This document shows positions 26,243 through 35,453 of a stretch of DNA of 64,000 nt, in pieces. Below the pieces are notes generated by a model. That model was given only the letters and a program-made list of their open reading frames with translations. It had not been told where the DNA came from and made no database searches. How positions within the stretch are numbered: position 1 is the stretch's first letter; the number at the start of each line of letters is the position of its first letter. The stretch is from the NCBI RefSeq assembly GCF_001413955.1, contig NZ_LCTZ01000002.1, positions 1,722,501-1,786,500 of the forward strand, read 5' to 3'. The DNA comes from Flagellimonas eckloniae (GTDB taxonomy: Bacteria > Bacteroidota > Bacteroidia > Flavobacteriales > Flavobacteriaceae). Made by a program: the position numbers and the translations under genes.

Positions 26243-27436
26243 ATGAGCAACCAACTTTCTGAAAGGATTAACAATTTAGTTCCTTCAGCTACGCTAGCAA
26301 TGGCTGCAAAAGCCAGAGAGCTTAGAGCCTCAGGAAAAGATATTATTGGTCTAAGTTTAGGTGAACCTGACTTTAATACACCAGATTACATAAAAGAAGC
26401 CGCTATACAAGCCGTAAATGACGGATATAATTCGTACACACCGGTAGATGGGTATGTGGAACTCAAAGATGCCATTATCACTAAGTTTAAAAGGGATAAT
26501 GATATTTCATATGATCATTCCCAAATTGTTGTTTCAACTGGGGCAAAGCAAGCGCTTTATAATTTGGCGCAAGCTTGTTTAAACAAAGGCGATGAAGTCA
26601 TTCTTCCTTGTCCATATTGGGTAAGTTACAGCGATATTGTAAAACTTGCTGATGGGGTTCCTGTAGAAGTAGCCACTTCTATTGATACTGATTTTAAAAT
26701 GACCCCAGAGCAGTTGGAAGCTGCAATCACTCCAAAAACCAAAATGTTGTGGTACAGCTCACCATGCAATCCAAGTGGATCTATTTATAGTAAAGAAGAA
26801 TTAAGAAGATTAGCCGATGTTCTTCAAAAATATCCTCAAATAGTGGTTGTAAGTGATGAAATCTATGAGCACATCAACTACGGTGTAACTGCCCACGCCT
26901 CAATGGGGGCGTTTGAAGATATGTATGAACGGACCGTTACCGTAAATGGTGTTGCCAAAGCTTTTGCCATGACCGGATGGCGAATTGGATATATTGGAGC
27001 TCCTGCCTATATAGCGAGAGCTTGCAATAAACTTCAAGGGCAAGTGACCAGCGGTGCTAATTGTATTGCCCAGCGTGCAGTAATTACAGCCTTACTCGAA
27101 TCTCCAAGTCGTATTCAATACATGGTTGATGAGTTTAAAAATCGTAGAAAACTGATTTTAGGACTATTGAATGATATTGACGGATTTAAATGCAATGAAC
27201 CCGAAGGGGCTTTTTATGTGTATCCTGATGTAACAGCCTTTTTTGGAAAAACATTGAATGGGAAAACCATCAATAATGCATCGGATTTTGCCATGTATTT
27301 ATTAGAAGAAGCCAATGTAGCCACTGTTACTGGTGATGCCTTTGGAAATGGTAATAGTATTCGAATTTCTTATGCGGCAAGTGAAGAAGATATTAGAGAA
27401 GCAATTTCTAGAATTGCCGAAGCAGTAGGGCAATAA
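26243..27436 (+). CDS. Class I PLP-dependent aminotransferase (aspartate aminotransferase-like)
   Basis: Encodes 397 residues. The PLP lysine is K239 in NGVAKAFAMTGWRIGY; N176 in SPCNPSG and D205 in VVSDEIYEH bind the cofactor; the substrate-binding arginine is in GNSIRISYA near the C-terminus. The sequence fits the subgroup Ib aspartate/prephenate aminotransferases, which use aspartate and 2-oxoglutarate. Probably expressed with the desaturase. A terminator follows. Confidence 0.92.
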   Translation: MSNQLSERINNLVPSATLAMAAKARELRASGKDIIGLSLGEPDFNTPDYIKEAAIQAVNDGYNSYTPVDGYVELKDAIITKFKRDNDISYDHSQIVVSTGAKQALYNLAQACLNKGDEVILPCPYWVSYSDIVKLADGVPVEVATSIDTDFKMTPEQLEAAITPKTKMLWYSSPCNPSGSIYSKEELRRLADVLQKYPQIVVVSDEIYEHINYGVTAHASMGAFEDMYERTVTVNGVAKAFAMTGWRIGYIGAPAYIARACNKLQGQVTSGANCIAQRAVITALLESPSRIQYMVDEFKNRRKLILGLLNDIDGFKCNEPEGAFYVYPDVTAFFGKTLNGKTINNASDFAMYLLEEANVATVTGDAFGNGNSIRISYAASEEDIREAISRIAEAVGQ

Positions 27437-27459
27437 TCCAAAATCTTAAAGAATAGAAG

Positions 27460-27489
27460 CCCTTTGATTTATCTGAATTGAAGGGTTTT
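27460..27489 (+). terminator. Aminotransferase terminator
   Basis: CCCTTTGATT pairs with AATTGAAGGG (two G-T wobbles) over a short loop, followed by TTTTC, between the convergent aminotransferase and trkH genes. Confidence 0.6.
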
Positions 27490-27495
27490 CACTTT

Positions 27496-28986
27496 TTAGG
27501 TACGCTTCCAAAAATACGGGGTTAAAATAATAAGCACTGTAAAGAGTTCCAATCTCCCCAATAGCATTAAAAACCCACACCACCATTTACCTGCGTCCGG
27601 TAAACTATTGTAGTTACTAACCGGATTAAGGCTTCCTAAAGCGGGCCCCACATTACCCAAGGACGACGCTGAACCACCAATTGCCGACACAAAATCCAGA
27701 CCCAAAAAACCTAAAACCAGGGATCCCACAATAAAGAACAACATATAGAGCACAAAAAAAGCAATGATATTATATACGATATGCTCAGAAACTGTTTTAT
27801 TATTGTAGCGCACCGGAATGATTGCGTTTGTATGCAGCGTTCTTTTAAACTCCAAAATACCATTTTTGATAATCAACAAATGTCGCATTACCTTTATTCC
27901 CCCAGCAGTTGACCCGGCAGAACCTCCCAAGAACATCAATCCAAAAAAGAAAATAGTTAAAAAAGGAGTCCAGCCTGTAAAATCAGCAGTAACAAAACCA
28001 GTTGTTGTTACAATTGCCACAACCTGAAAAAGCGCGTGTCTAAATGCGCTCTCGGCTTTCCCTAAAACCATGGGATGAAAATCAGATACGGGAACGTTCG
28101 CATTAAAATACACCACCAATACTGCTACAATAGTAAAAAGGGCTAAAAAAATAGTATAGTATTTAAACTCTTCATCCTTCAGTATTCGTTGCACTTTACC
28201 CGTAAAAGCGAAATAACTCAATACAAAATTACTCCCTGCCAAAAACATAAATAGAATGGTAATATATTGTATCAAGGGTTGATTGTTCCAATAGGCCAGA
28301 CTTGCATTCTTTGTTGAAAAACCTCCGGTTGACAAGGTTGCTAACGAATGGTTCATTGCATCAAAAAGTGACATCCCTGCCAGTTTCAAAAGAATGGTTT
28401 CAGCAACTGTATATCCAAAATAAATTAACCACAATCGTTTTGCAGTATCTGTAATTCTTGGATGCAATTTATCTCCTGCCGGTCCAGGTGCTTCTGCAGC
28501 GAACAATTGCATTCCACCAATGCCCAAAAGCGGAAGAATGGCAATCGCCAGTACAATAATCCCCATTCCACCGATCCAATGTGTTAAACTTCGCCAAAAA
28601 AGAATTCCTTCGGGCATGGATTCAATATCATCCATAATGGAAGCCCCCGTTGTGGTATAACCAGATATGGTTTCAAAAAAAGCATTGGTAACTTCAGGTA
28701 TTGCCCCCGAAAAAAGATAAGGAAGTGTTCCTGAAATGGACATGATAACCCATCCAAAGGTTACAACAATGTAGCCTTCCTTACGCTTTACTTCTTTTTT
28801 ATGGCCTCTTGTGTAAAACATTGCCATTACCCCAAAAAGCATCGTAACAATGGCCGCAAGCGTAATGTCTAAAGTAGCTCCATCTTTATAAACACCACTT
28901 ACAAATGCCGCAATAAGCATAAAAGAGCCATTGCAAAGTAGCAATAGCCCCATAATGTGAACAATAATTCGCGTATTAAGTCCCAT
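27496..28986 (-). CDS. trkH: Potassium uptake transporter subunit TrkH
   Basis: Encodes 496 residues from the ATG at 28986 (MGLNTRIIVHIMG); that ATG overlaps the trkA stop as TAATG, so it is preferred to a start 16 codons upstream inside trkA. It has about ten membrane helices and four pore-loop repeats with selectivity glycines, for example GYTTTGASI, LSTGGFSTKN, TTTGFVTADF and SSLGNVGPALGS. With TrkA it imports K+ across the inner membrane. Confidence 0.95.
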   Translation of the reverse strand: MGLNTRIIVHIMGLLLLCNGSFMLIAAFVSGVYKDGATLDITLAAIVTMLFGVMAMFYTRGHKKEVKRKEGYIVVTFGWVIMSISGTLPYLFSGAIPEVTNAFFETISGYTTTGASIMDDIESMPEGILFWRSLTHWIGGMGIIVLAIAILPLLGIGGMQLFAAEAPGPAGDKLHPRITDTAKRLWLIYFGYTVAETILLKLAGMSLFDAMNHSLATLSTGGFSTKNASLAYWNNQPLIQYITILFMFLAGSNFVLSYFAFTGKVQRILKDEEFKYYTIFLALFTIVAVLVVYFNANVPVSDFHPMVLGKAESAFRHALFQVVAIVTTTGFVTADFTGWTPFLTIFFFGLMFLGGSAGSTAGGIKVMRHLLIIKNGILEFKRTLHTNAIIPVRYNNKTVSEHIVYNIIAFFVLYMLFFIVGSLVLGFLGLDFVSAIGGSASSLGNVGPALGSLNPVSNYNSLPDAGKWWCGFLMLLGRLELFTVLIILTPYFWKRT

Positions 28987-30335
28987 TATAAGAACAACTT
29001 TTCTATTCTTGGGATAGCTTTGGGCAAGCAACAAACCACCACACGATCACCTTCCAAAATTTTAAAATCTCCCAGGGCGATAATTCCTTTTCCATCTCTA
29101 ATAACACCACCTATACTCGCTTCTCGTGGAAAATTTAATTCTCTTATGATTTCACCATTTACCAAGGAGGTAGCCTTTACTTCAAACTCCAAAATCTCGG
29201 CATTCAGATTATTTAAACGTGTTAGTGCCAATACCTCCCCTCTTCGTATATATCTAAAGATATTATTGGCTGCCAGAAGCTTCTTGTTGATCAAAGTATC
29301 AACTCCAATGGAATGGGAAAGCTGGAAGTAATCCATATTTTCCACTAATGCAATGGTCTTTTTAATTTTTTTTGATTTTGCAACCAAACACGACATGATA
29401 TTGGTTTCAGAATTCCCAGTAACAGCTATAAATGCATCCATGGATTCCAAACTTTCTTCATCCAAAAGCTCCACATTTCTTCCATCTCCGTTAATGACCA
29501 GTGCATGCGGTAGATCATCCGCAATATCAAAGGCTTTCTCCTTATTTCGCTCTATAAGCTTTACATTAAACTTCTTGTTACAAAGGTCGCGAGCAGTTTT
29601 AAAACCAACTTTACTGCCCCCCAAAATCATTACATTCTTGATTTCTTTTTTCTGCATGCCCGTGAGCTTATAAAGCTCTTCAACACCTTCCGCAGAAGTA
29701 ATGAAATAAACCTGATCTCCTTCTTTAAAGACCGTGTCCCCCCTAGGAATGAGGGTATATTGGGTTCCCATACGTTGCAACGCTATGGGCATAAAGTGAA
29801 GTTCTGGGAAAACTTTAGCAGCTTCTTTCACCATTTTCCCCACAAATGGAGCGGATTTTGGCAAGAAAACGCCAATCATTGTCAACAAACCTCCTTCAAA
29901 TTCATAAGTATCGTTAAAGGCAGATTGGTTCAACAACAATTGAATTTCAGTGGCAGCAAGTTCTTCCGGAGAAATAAGTTCATCAATACCAAGTTCATCA
30001 AACTTGATAAGCTCCCTATTATCCATAAACTCCGTATTCGATATTCGGGCAATGGTTCTTTTGCACCCCAATTGTTTGGCTAGCATACAGAGCGTCAAAT
30101 TAGTGGTTTCCGATGCCGTTACCCCTATAACCAAACTACAGGAAGCAACCTTGGCATCCTGTAGAACCTCTATAGATGTGGCATCACCACGCAGAACTCT
30201 AATATCTAAATGACTATCGGCGTACGACAAACTTTCTTTGTCTGTATCAATCAATGTAATTTCCTGTGCCTCATATGACAAAAGTTTTGCCAAATGAAAA
30301 CCAACCTCACCTGCCCCCGCAATTATAATCTTCAT
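28986..30335 (-). CDS. trkA: Trk system potassium transport regulatory protein TrkA
   Basis: Encodes 449 residues. Two RCK repeats are visible: the first Rossmann domain with IIIAGAGEVGFHLAKLL and its acidic IDTDKES, the second with MILGGSKVGFKTARDL near residue 235. Each is followed by a TrkA-C domain. It binds NAD(H)/ATP in the cytosol and gates TrkH, with which it overlaps by one base. Start at 30335 gives the exact family N-terminus MKIIIAGAGE. Confidence 0.96.
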   Translation of the reverse strand: MKIIIAGAGEVGFHLAKLLSYEAQEITLIDTDKESLSYADSHLDIRVLRGDATSIEVLQDAKVASCSLVIGVTASETTNLTLCMLAKQLGCKRTIARISNTEFMDNRELIKFDELGIDELISPEELAATEIQLLLNQSAFNDTYEFEGGLLTMIGVFLPKSAPFVGKMVKEAAKVFPELHFMPIALQRMGTQYTLIPRGDTVFKEGDQVYFITSAEGVEELYKLTGMQKKEIKNVMILGGSKVGFKTARDLCNKKFNVKLIERNKEKAFDIADDLPHALVINGDGRNVELLDEESLESMDAFIAVTGNSETNIMSCLVAKSKKIKKTIALVENMDYFQLSHSIGVDTLINKKLLAANNIFRYIRRGEVLALTRLNNLNAEILEFEVKATSLVNGEIIRELNFPREASIGGVIRDGKGIIALGDFKILEGDRVVVCCLPKAIPRIEKLFL

Positions 30336-30499
30336 TGATTAAAATAAGATGTTCCTAAATAAGTTCAATTTGTATTGGTAAAAAAAGAATAGTGGCCACA
30401 GCCTAAAAGACGAATACCTAACATAATACGGAAAAGTTTTCCTTTGTTGAGTGCAAAATTACATAATTATTTTTGTACGCCTCCCATATACCTAAGTTG

Positions 30500-30507
30500 T
30501 ATATTTG
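30500..30507 (+). promoter_or_regulatory. Putative -7 element TATATTTG for the menG/ubiE-porT pair
   Basis: Matches TAnnTTTG and lies 16 bp before the ATG at 30524. Confidence 0.55.
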
Positions 30508-30523
30508 CCTGCAAATTTTATAC

Positions 30524-31252
30524 ATGGCCCAAAAAGTAAAACCTTATAAAGATTCTGACCTTGGAAAGAAAGAGCAGGTAAGACAAATGTTCGATACAAT
30601 TTCCAAAGATTACGATGGGTTGAATAGGGTTATTTCATTTGGCATTGATTTAAAATGGAGAAAGCGGGTGGTTTCCCTTCTTAAAAAGAAATCCCCAAAA
30701 ACCATTCTTGATATTGCCACTGGAACTGGAGATCTTGCCATTGCGATGAAGGCCACCGGAGCCAAAAAAATTATTGGTTTGGATATTTCTCCTGGGATGT
30801 TGGAGGTTGGTAAGACCAAGATTCAGGACAAAAATCTTCAGGATACCATTCAAATGGTGGTTGGGGACAGCGAAAACCTTTCTTTTGATGATAACACATT
30901 TGATGCCGTTACGGTAGCTTTTGGTGTGCGGAACTTTGAAAATCTGGAAAAGGGACTTAAGGAAATCTACAGAGTCTTAAAACCAAAAGGAAGTTTGGTA
31001 ATCCTTGAAACCTCTGTTCCTACAAAAACACCATTTAAACAAGGATACAGATTATACACAAAATACATTCTTACGGGTATGGGCAGGATACTATCCAAAG
31101 ACAGATCGGCCTATGCCTACTTAAGTGAATCTGCCTCTGTTTTTCCTCATGGCCAAGAATTCAACAATATTTTGGCCAAAATTGGGTTTATAGGTATAGA
31201 GAACATGCCTCAGACATTTGGGGTAGCATCTATATATGTTGCGACAAAATAA
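30524..31252 (+). CDS. ubiE: Demethylmenaquinone methyltransferase
   Basis: Encodes 242 residues from the ATG at 30524 (MAQKVKPYKDSDLGKKEQV). An upstream in-frame start would place translation before the promoter element. It performs the final C-methylation in menaquinone synthesis with SAM. Motifs FDTISKDYDGLNRVISFGID, TILDIATGTGDLAIAM and VTVAFGVRNFENLEKGLKE are those of the UbiE/MenG family; the quinone in this lineage is expected to be menaquinone, so menG is an equal name. porT begins 4 bp after the stop. Confidence 0.94.
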   Translation: MAQKVKPYKDSDLGKKEQVRQMFDTISKDYDGLNRVISFGIDLKWRKRVVSLLKKKSPKTILDIATGTGDLAIAMKATGAKKIIGLDISPGMLEVGKTKIQDKNLQDTIQMVVGDSENLSFDDNTFDAVTVAFGVRNFENLEKGLKEIYRVLKPKGSLVILETSVPTKTPFKQGYRLYTKYILTGMGRILSKDRSAYAYLSESASVFPHGQEFNNILAKIGFIGIENMPQTFGVASIYVATK

Positions 31253-31256
31253 TTTG

Positions 31257-31955
31257 ATGAAAAACGTCCTTCTTCTATTTGGCCTACTAATCTTAGTATG
31301 TCCAAATACTTCTGCCCAATTTACAAAAGACCCTATTCTGAATCTACAGACAGAGGATAAGAAACCTTTGAACTGGGGATATTACCTCGGATTCAATCAA
31401 TATGATTTTCAATTTGAATATGAGAATGATTTAGGGCAAGATGTTTTGGTAGATAAAAGCTTGGGGTTCAATGTAGGTTTGATTGGCGAAATGCGAATCA
31501 ATGAATTTTTAGATGTTCGATTTGAGCCAGGTTTACTTTATACGTCCAGAAATTTGGGTTTTCCAGGTTTCACATCGGAAGCTGATGCAATACGAGAAGT
31601 AAAATCGACATATATTCGGTTTCCGCTGCTCCTAAAGGCTAGTGCAAAAAGGTTCGGCAATTGGAAACCTTATATTACTGGAGGAGTTTATACCGCCATG
31701 AATTTGGGAAGTAAGGAAGATAGTCTTGATGACAACAGTAGTGGTGAATTCAGAATGAAAAAAAATATTTACGGCTATGAACTTGGTTTTGGCATTGACA
31801 TTTATACCGAGTATTTTAAATTTTCACCTTCAATTCGAGGAGTTTTTGCCTTGACCGATGAACTTGTCCCCGATGATGACCCAAATAGCCCTTGGACGGG
31901 AAATATAAATGCCATGCGCACTAGGGGGATTTTTATCAACTTTACTTTTGAGTAA
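31257..31955 (+). CDS. porT: PorT family outer-membrane beta-barrel, T9SS component
   Basis: Encodes 232 residues from the ATG at 31257 (MKNVLLLFGLLILVCP then SAQ as signal peptide end). The mature part is an eight-strand barrel of the PorT/outer-membrane beta-barrel family with LGFNQYDFQFEYEN, VGLIGEMRINEFLDVRFEPG and IRGVFALTDELVPDDDPNSPW. PorT is needed for type IX secretion, and the ubiE-porT order is familiar from other flavobacteria. The gene is followed by the heptanucleotide repeat. Confidence 0.87.
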   Translation: MKNVLLLFGLLILVCPNTSAQFTKDPILNLQTEDKKPLNWGYYLGFNQYDFQFEYENDLGQDVLVDKSLGFNVGLIGEMRINEFLDVRFEPGLLYTSRNLGFPGFTSEADAIREVKSTYIRFPLLLKASAKRFGNWKPYITGGVYTAMNLGSKEDSLDDNSSGEFRMKKNIYGYELGFGIDIYTEYFKFSPSIRGVFALTDELVPDDDPNSPWTGNINAMRTRGIFINFTFE

Positions 31956-31960
31956 CCAAT

Positions 31961-32079
<119 letters not shown>

Positions 32080-32086
32080 AACTACA

Positions 32087-32812
32087 CTATCCACTTCCTC
32101 TTCGCAACTCATTTAAAAGAATACCTGTAGCAGTAGCCACGTTTAAACTTTCGGTGGTGGTAGAACCAAACTGGGGTATTGCAATTCGATTTTTAATTTT
32201 TGAATTGATTTCAGCAGAAATTCCATTGGCCTCATTGCCCAATACCAAAATTCCAAATTTGGGCAATTCTTTATGATAAACCACATCACCATCCATAAAT
32301 GCGCCATATATGGGAGTCTCAGCATTGGTTAAAAACTCTTCCAAATTGACATATACAATATTGACCCTTGCAATAGAGCCCATGGTAGCCTGCAATACCT
32401 TAGGATTATAACAATCAACAGTATCCAATGAACAAATGAGGTGTTTTACCCCAAACCAATCGCATAACCTTATGATTGTTCCCAAGTTACCTGGATCACG
32501 AACTGAATCCAAAGCGACCACCCAATCCGTATTTTCAATCTTTTTAGTATCCAATACCCGGAACACACCCAAAACCCCGTTCGCATTGCTCAAACTACTC
32601 ATTTGTTTCAATTCTGATTTTGAAACTAGCTCTGCATCATGAAAATCATCTTTCTCTTGAGCATTGTCAACAAATAATTTGAAAGGTTCAAACCCAGACT
32701 CCAAAAGCTCTTTAATCACTTTTTTACCCTCTACAACAAACAACCCATGTTTAGTTCGGTACTTTTTTTGCTGTAAACTTGCAACTAATTTAATTTGGTT
32801 TTTTGTAACCAT
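32087..32812 (-). CDS. TrmH/SpoU family RNA 2'-O-methyltransferase
   Basis: Encodes 241 residues. The N-terminal 100 residues form the SpoU substrate-binding domain (KNQIKLVASLQQKKYRTKHG, LFVVEGKKVI). The SPOUT knot follows with motif 1 VRDPGNLGTIIRLCDWFG, motif 2 LVLGNEANGIS and motif 3 IPQFGSTTTESLNVATATGI. It methylates a ribose in rRNA or tRNA; the exact target is not readable from sequence. Divergent from tamL. Confidence 0.93.
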   Translation of the reverse strand: MVTKNQIKLVASLQQKKYRTKHGLFVVEGKKVIKELLESGFEPFKLFVDNAQEKDDFHDAELVSKSELKQMSSLSNANGVLGVFRVLDTKKIENTDWVVALDSVRDPGNLGTIIRLCDWFGVKHLICSLDTVDCYNPKVLQATMGSIARVNIVYVNLEEFLTNAETPIYGAFMDGDVVYHKELPKFGILVLGNEANGISAEINSKIKNRIAIPQFGSTTTESLNVATATGILLNELRRGSG

Positions 32813-32822
32813 CTAAATCGTG

Positions 32823-32830
32823 TATTTTTG
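32823..32830 (+). promoter_or_regulatory. Putative tamL promoter, TTTG at 32802 and TATTTTTG
   Basis: TATTTTTG matches TAnnTTTG, with TTTG 17 bp upstream at 32802-32805. It lies 28 bp before the GTG start of tamL. Confidence 0.55.
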
Positions 32831-32858
32831 ATGTCTATGAGTTTTTTTTTTAGGCCTA

Positions 32859-35399
32859 GTGCGTAGCCAAGCAAAAATAGGATTATTGTTGCTTATGTTT
32901 ACCATAATTGGCTGCAATACGCTTAAAAGGGTAGATGACGATGAATTATTGCTCACCAAAAACTCCATTTATGCAGATGATATTAAGGTATCTGATGATG
33001 ACATTAAAAGCCTCATCATTCAAAAACCCAACAGCAATCTTTTGGGTTATCCCCTGCGTTTAAACTTATACAATCTTGCGAAAAAAAATCCTGATTCATC
33101 ATTTCAGGATTGGTTACATCGAAAAGAAAAAAGGGAGAAACGATTAAATCGTCTACTTTCCAAAAAACAAGTCGATCGCTTGAAAGAATCCTTTGTGGTA
33201 AAAGGGGCAAGTGATTTTTTAAAAAGGGTTGGGGAATCACCAGTAACTATAGATTCTTCATTAGCCCAAAAGTCTACCGGCCGTCTAAAAGCATATTATA
33301 ACAGTAAGGGCTATTTTAATAATTCAGGCACATACACCATTGTTGAAGGGAAAAGAAAAAAAAGAGCTGAAATTGACTATAAAATTTCTTTGGAGAAACC
33401 TTTCCTTATTGATACCATAGTAAAAAACATAACTTCTCCGGAGCTGGACTCAATTTATGATGTATCCATGGACCTTTCATTTGTAAAGGATGGAGAACAA
33501 TTTGATTTGGCCAATTTTAACCAAGAAAGAGAGCGGTTAACGACCTTGTTCAGGAATTCTGGAGTTTATAATTTTCAGGAAAGCTCTATAAATTATAATA
33601 TTCAAAGAGACACCTCACAAGTGTCAGATGATCAATTAATGGACGTGCAGTTAAATATTGAAAAACCTAGAAACGTAAATGACAGCACAAACAGTACTTA
33701 TCGAGTTCACCGTCTAAAAAAAATCAATATTTACACCGATTATTTTGGTCGAAGTCAGACGGATTCTGTAAAGTCGGTAAACCATGAAAATTACACCATT
33801 TTTTATACCAACAAGCTTAAGTATAAACCAAAGGCATTAACCGATGCCGTTTTCTTTGAAAAAGATAGTATCTATAGGGATTTGGATAGAATTAGGACCT
33901 ACAGGCAGATAACTAATTTAAATACGTTCAAATATCCTAATATCGAATTCATTCCAGATACTACACAGGCCCAACTTATTTCCAATATCTATTTGGCACC
34001 AAGACCTAAATTTTCGTTGAATATGGATTTTGACCTCACCCATTCCAATATTCAACGAGTGGGAACGGCATTCAGCACTACCCTAATTACCCGTAATGTC
34101 TTCGGCGGAGCCGAAACCTTAAATATTTCAGCAAGGGGATCCATTGGTCTTTTGAGTGATGCCACACTATCGGACGAAACATTTACATCTGAATTGGGAG
34201 GCGACATAAATATCACCTTTCCTAGAATTTGGTTCCCCTTAAATACTGAAAAAATAATTCCCTACTATATGCTTCCCCAAAGCAGATTTTTGGTGGGCAC
34301 CAACTTTCAACGGAACATTGGTTTGGATAAACAGACTTTCAACACTATTCTTTCCTACAATTGGTCGCCTTCCGATAGTAAGAAGCATAATATAGAATTG
34401 TTGAATGTCGAGTTTGTACGAAATGTAAATCCAGATAATTTCTTCAATGTATACCAAAATACCTATAGCAATTTAAATGATATAGCTGATAGCTATGAAG
34501 ACGAAACTGGGACGGATGCATTTTTTGATGATAATCAAGACTTAATTGTCCCAGATGGTGCGGATGGGTTTATTGATTATGTACTGGCGGGCAATGAACA
34601 ATCTGATGATGACTTCTCTGACGTAAGAAGCATTATGGAAAGAAGGGACCGACTTACCGAAAATAACCTCATTTTTGCCAGTAATTACACGTTTACCAAA
34701 AATAGCAAGGTAGATATTACTGATAATGATTTCTATCAATTCAGGGTAAAACTGGAAAGTGCCGGTAATTTATTATCCTTATTGGAGGGAGTGGTTCCCT
34801 ATAACAAAAATGACAATGAGCAACTCTTGGTATTTGGTGTTCCGTTCTCGCAATATTTGAAAACAGAATTTGATTTTATCAGACATTGGGAAGTAGCTGA
34901 TTCAAAAGTATTGGCTTTTAGAAGTTTTTTTGGACTCGCCATACCCTACGGGAACTCGGAAAACATTCCATTTGTAAGGAGTTATTTTGCGGGTGGTTCC
35001 AACGACAATAGAGCATGGAATGCCTATGAACTTGGGCCAGGGAAAACCAATAATGTAAATGATTTCAACGAAGCCAATTTAAAGCTTGCCTTCAATCTGG
35101 AATACCGTTTCCCAATAGCGGGAGATGTAAAAGGGGCATTTTTTGCTGATGTAGGCAACATTTGGAATGTCTTTGACAATGAAGATAATCCAGATGCCAT
35201 TTTCAGCGGATTTGATTCCTTGACAGATATTGCCTTGGGCACTGGTTTTGGCCTTAGATATGACTTTACCTATTTTGTTTTTCGGTTAGATGTTGGGTTT
35301 AAAACCTATAATCCTGCAGAAGAGTCTCAAAATCGTTGGTTCCGTGATTATAACTTTAGAAATTCAGTATTTAATATCGGTATCAATTATCCATTCTAG
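32859..35399 (+). CDS. tamL: BamA/TamA family outer-membrane lipoprotein TamL
   Basis: Encodes 846 residues from a GTG (32859). The signal peptide ends in lipobox TIIGC (C19), followed by NTLKRVDDDELLLTKNSIY, the hallmark of the Bacteroidota TamA-like lipoprotein. POTRA-like domains fill about 40-400 and a 16-strand surface-antigen barrel the rest, ending NSVFNIGINYPF. It helps insert outer-membrane proteins together with TamB. Oddity: an ATG at 32837 lies one base out of frame across a run of ten Ts; removing one T would give a longer N-terminus. Confidence 0.9.
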   Translation: MRSQAKIGLLLLMFTIIGCNTLKRVDDDELLLTKNSIYADDIKVSDDDIKSLIIQKPNSNLLGYPLRLNLYNLAKKNPDSSFQDWLHRKEKREKRLNRLLSKKQVDRLKESFVVKGASDFLKRVGESPVTIDSSLAQKSTGRLKAYYNSKGYFNNSGTYTIVEGKRKKRAEIDYKISLEKPFLIDTIVKNITSPELDSIYDVSMDLSFVKDGEQFDLANFNQERERLTTLFRNSGVYNFQESSINYNIQRDTSQVSDDQLMDVQLNIEKPRNVNDSTNSTYRVHRLKKINIYTDYFGRSQTDSVKSVNHENYTIFYTNKLKYKPKALTDAVFFEKDSIYRDLDRIRTYRQITNLNTFKYPNIEFIPDTTQAQLISNIYLAPRPKFSLNMDFDLTHSNIQRVGTAFSTTLITRNVFGGAETLNISARGSIGLLSDATLSDETFTSELGGDINITFPRIWFPLNTEKIIPYYMLPQSRFLVGTNFQRNIGLDKQTFNTILSYNWSPSDSKKHNIELLNVEFVRNVNPDNFFNVYQNTYSNLNDIADSYEDETGTDAFFDDNQDLIVPDGADGFIDYVLAGNEQSDDDFSDVRSIMERRDRLTENNLIFASNYTFTKNSKVDITDNDFYQFRVKLESAGNLLSLLEGVVPYNKNDNEQLLVFGVPFSQYLKTEFDFIRHWEVADSKVLAFRSFFGLAIPYGNSENIPFVRSYFAGGSNDNRAWNAYELGPGKTNNVNDFNEANLKLAFNLEYRFPIAGDVKGAFFADVGNIWNVFDNEDNPDAIFSGFDSLTDIALGTGFGLRYDFTYFVFRLDVGFKTYNPAEESQNRWFRDYNFRNSVFNIGINYPF

Positions 35400-35413
35400 A
35401 GCAAATATTTTAT

Positions 35414-35421
35414 TACTTTTG
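35414..35421 (+). promoter_or_regulatory. Putative fbaA -7 element TACTTTTG
   Basis: Matches TAnnTTTG, 32 bp before the ATG at 35454. Confidence 0.5.
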
Positions 35422-35453
35422 TAGCTTGTTTTAATCCAAAACCAACTAAAATT

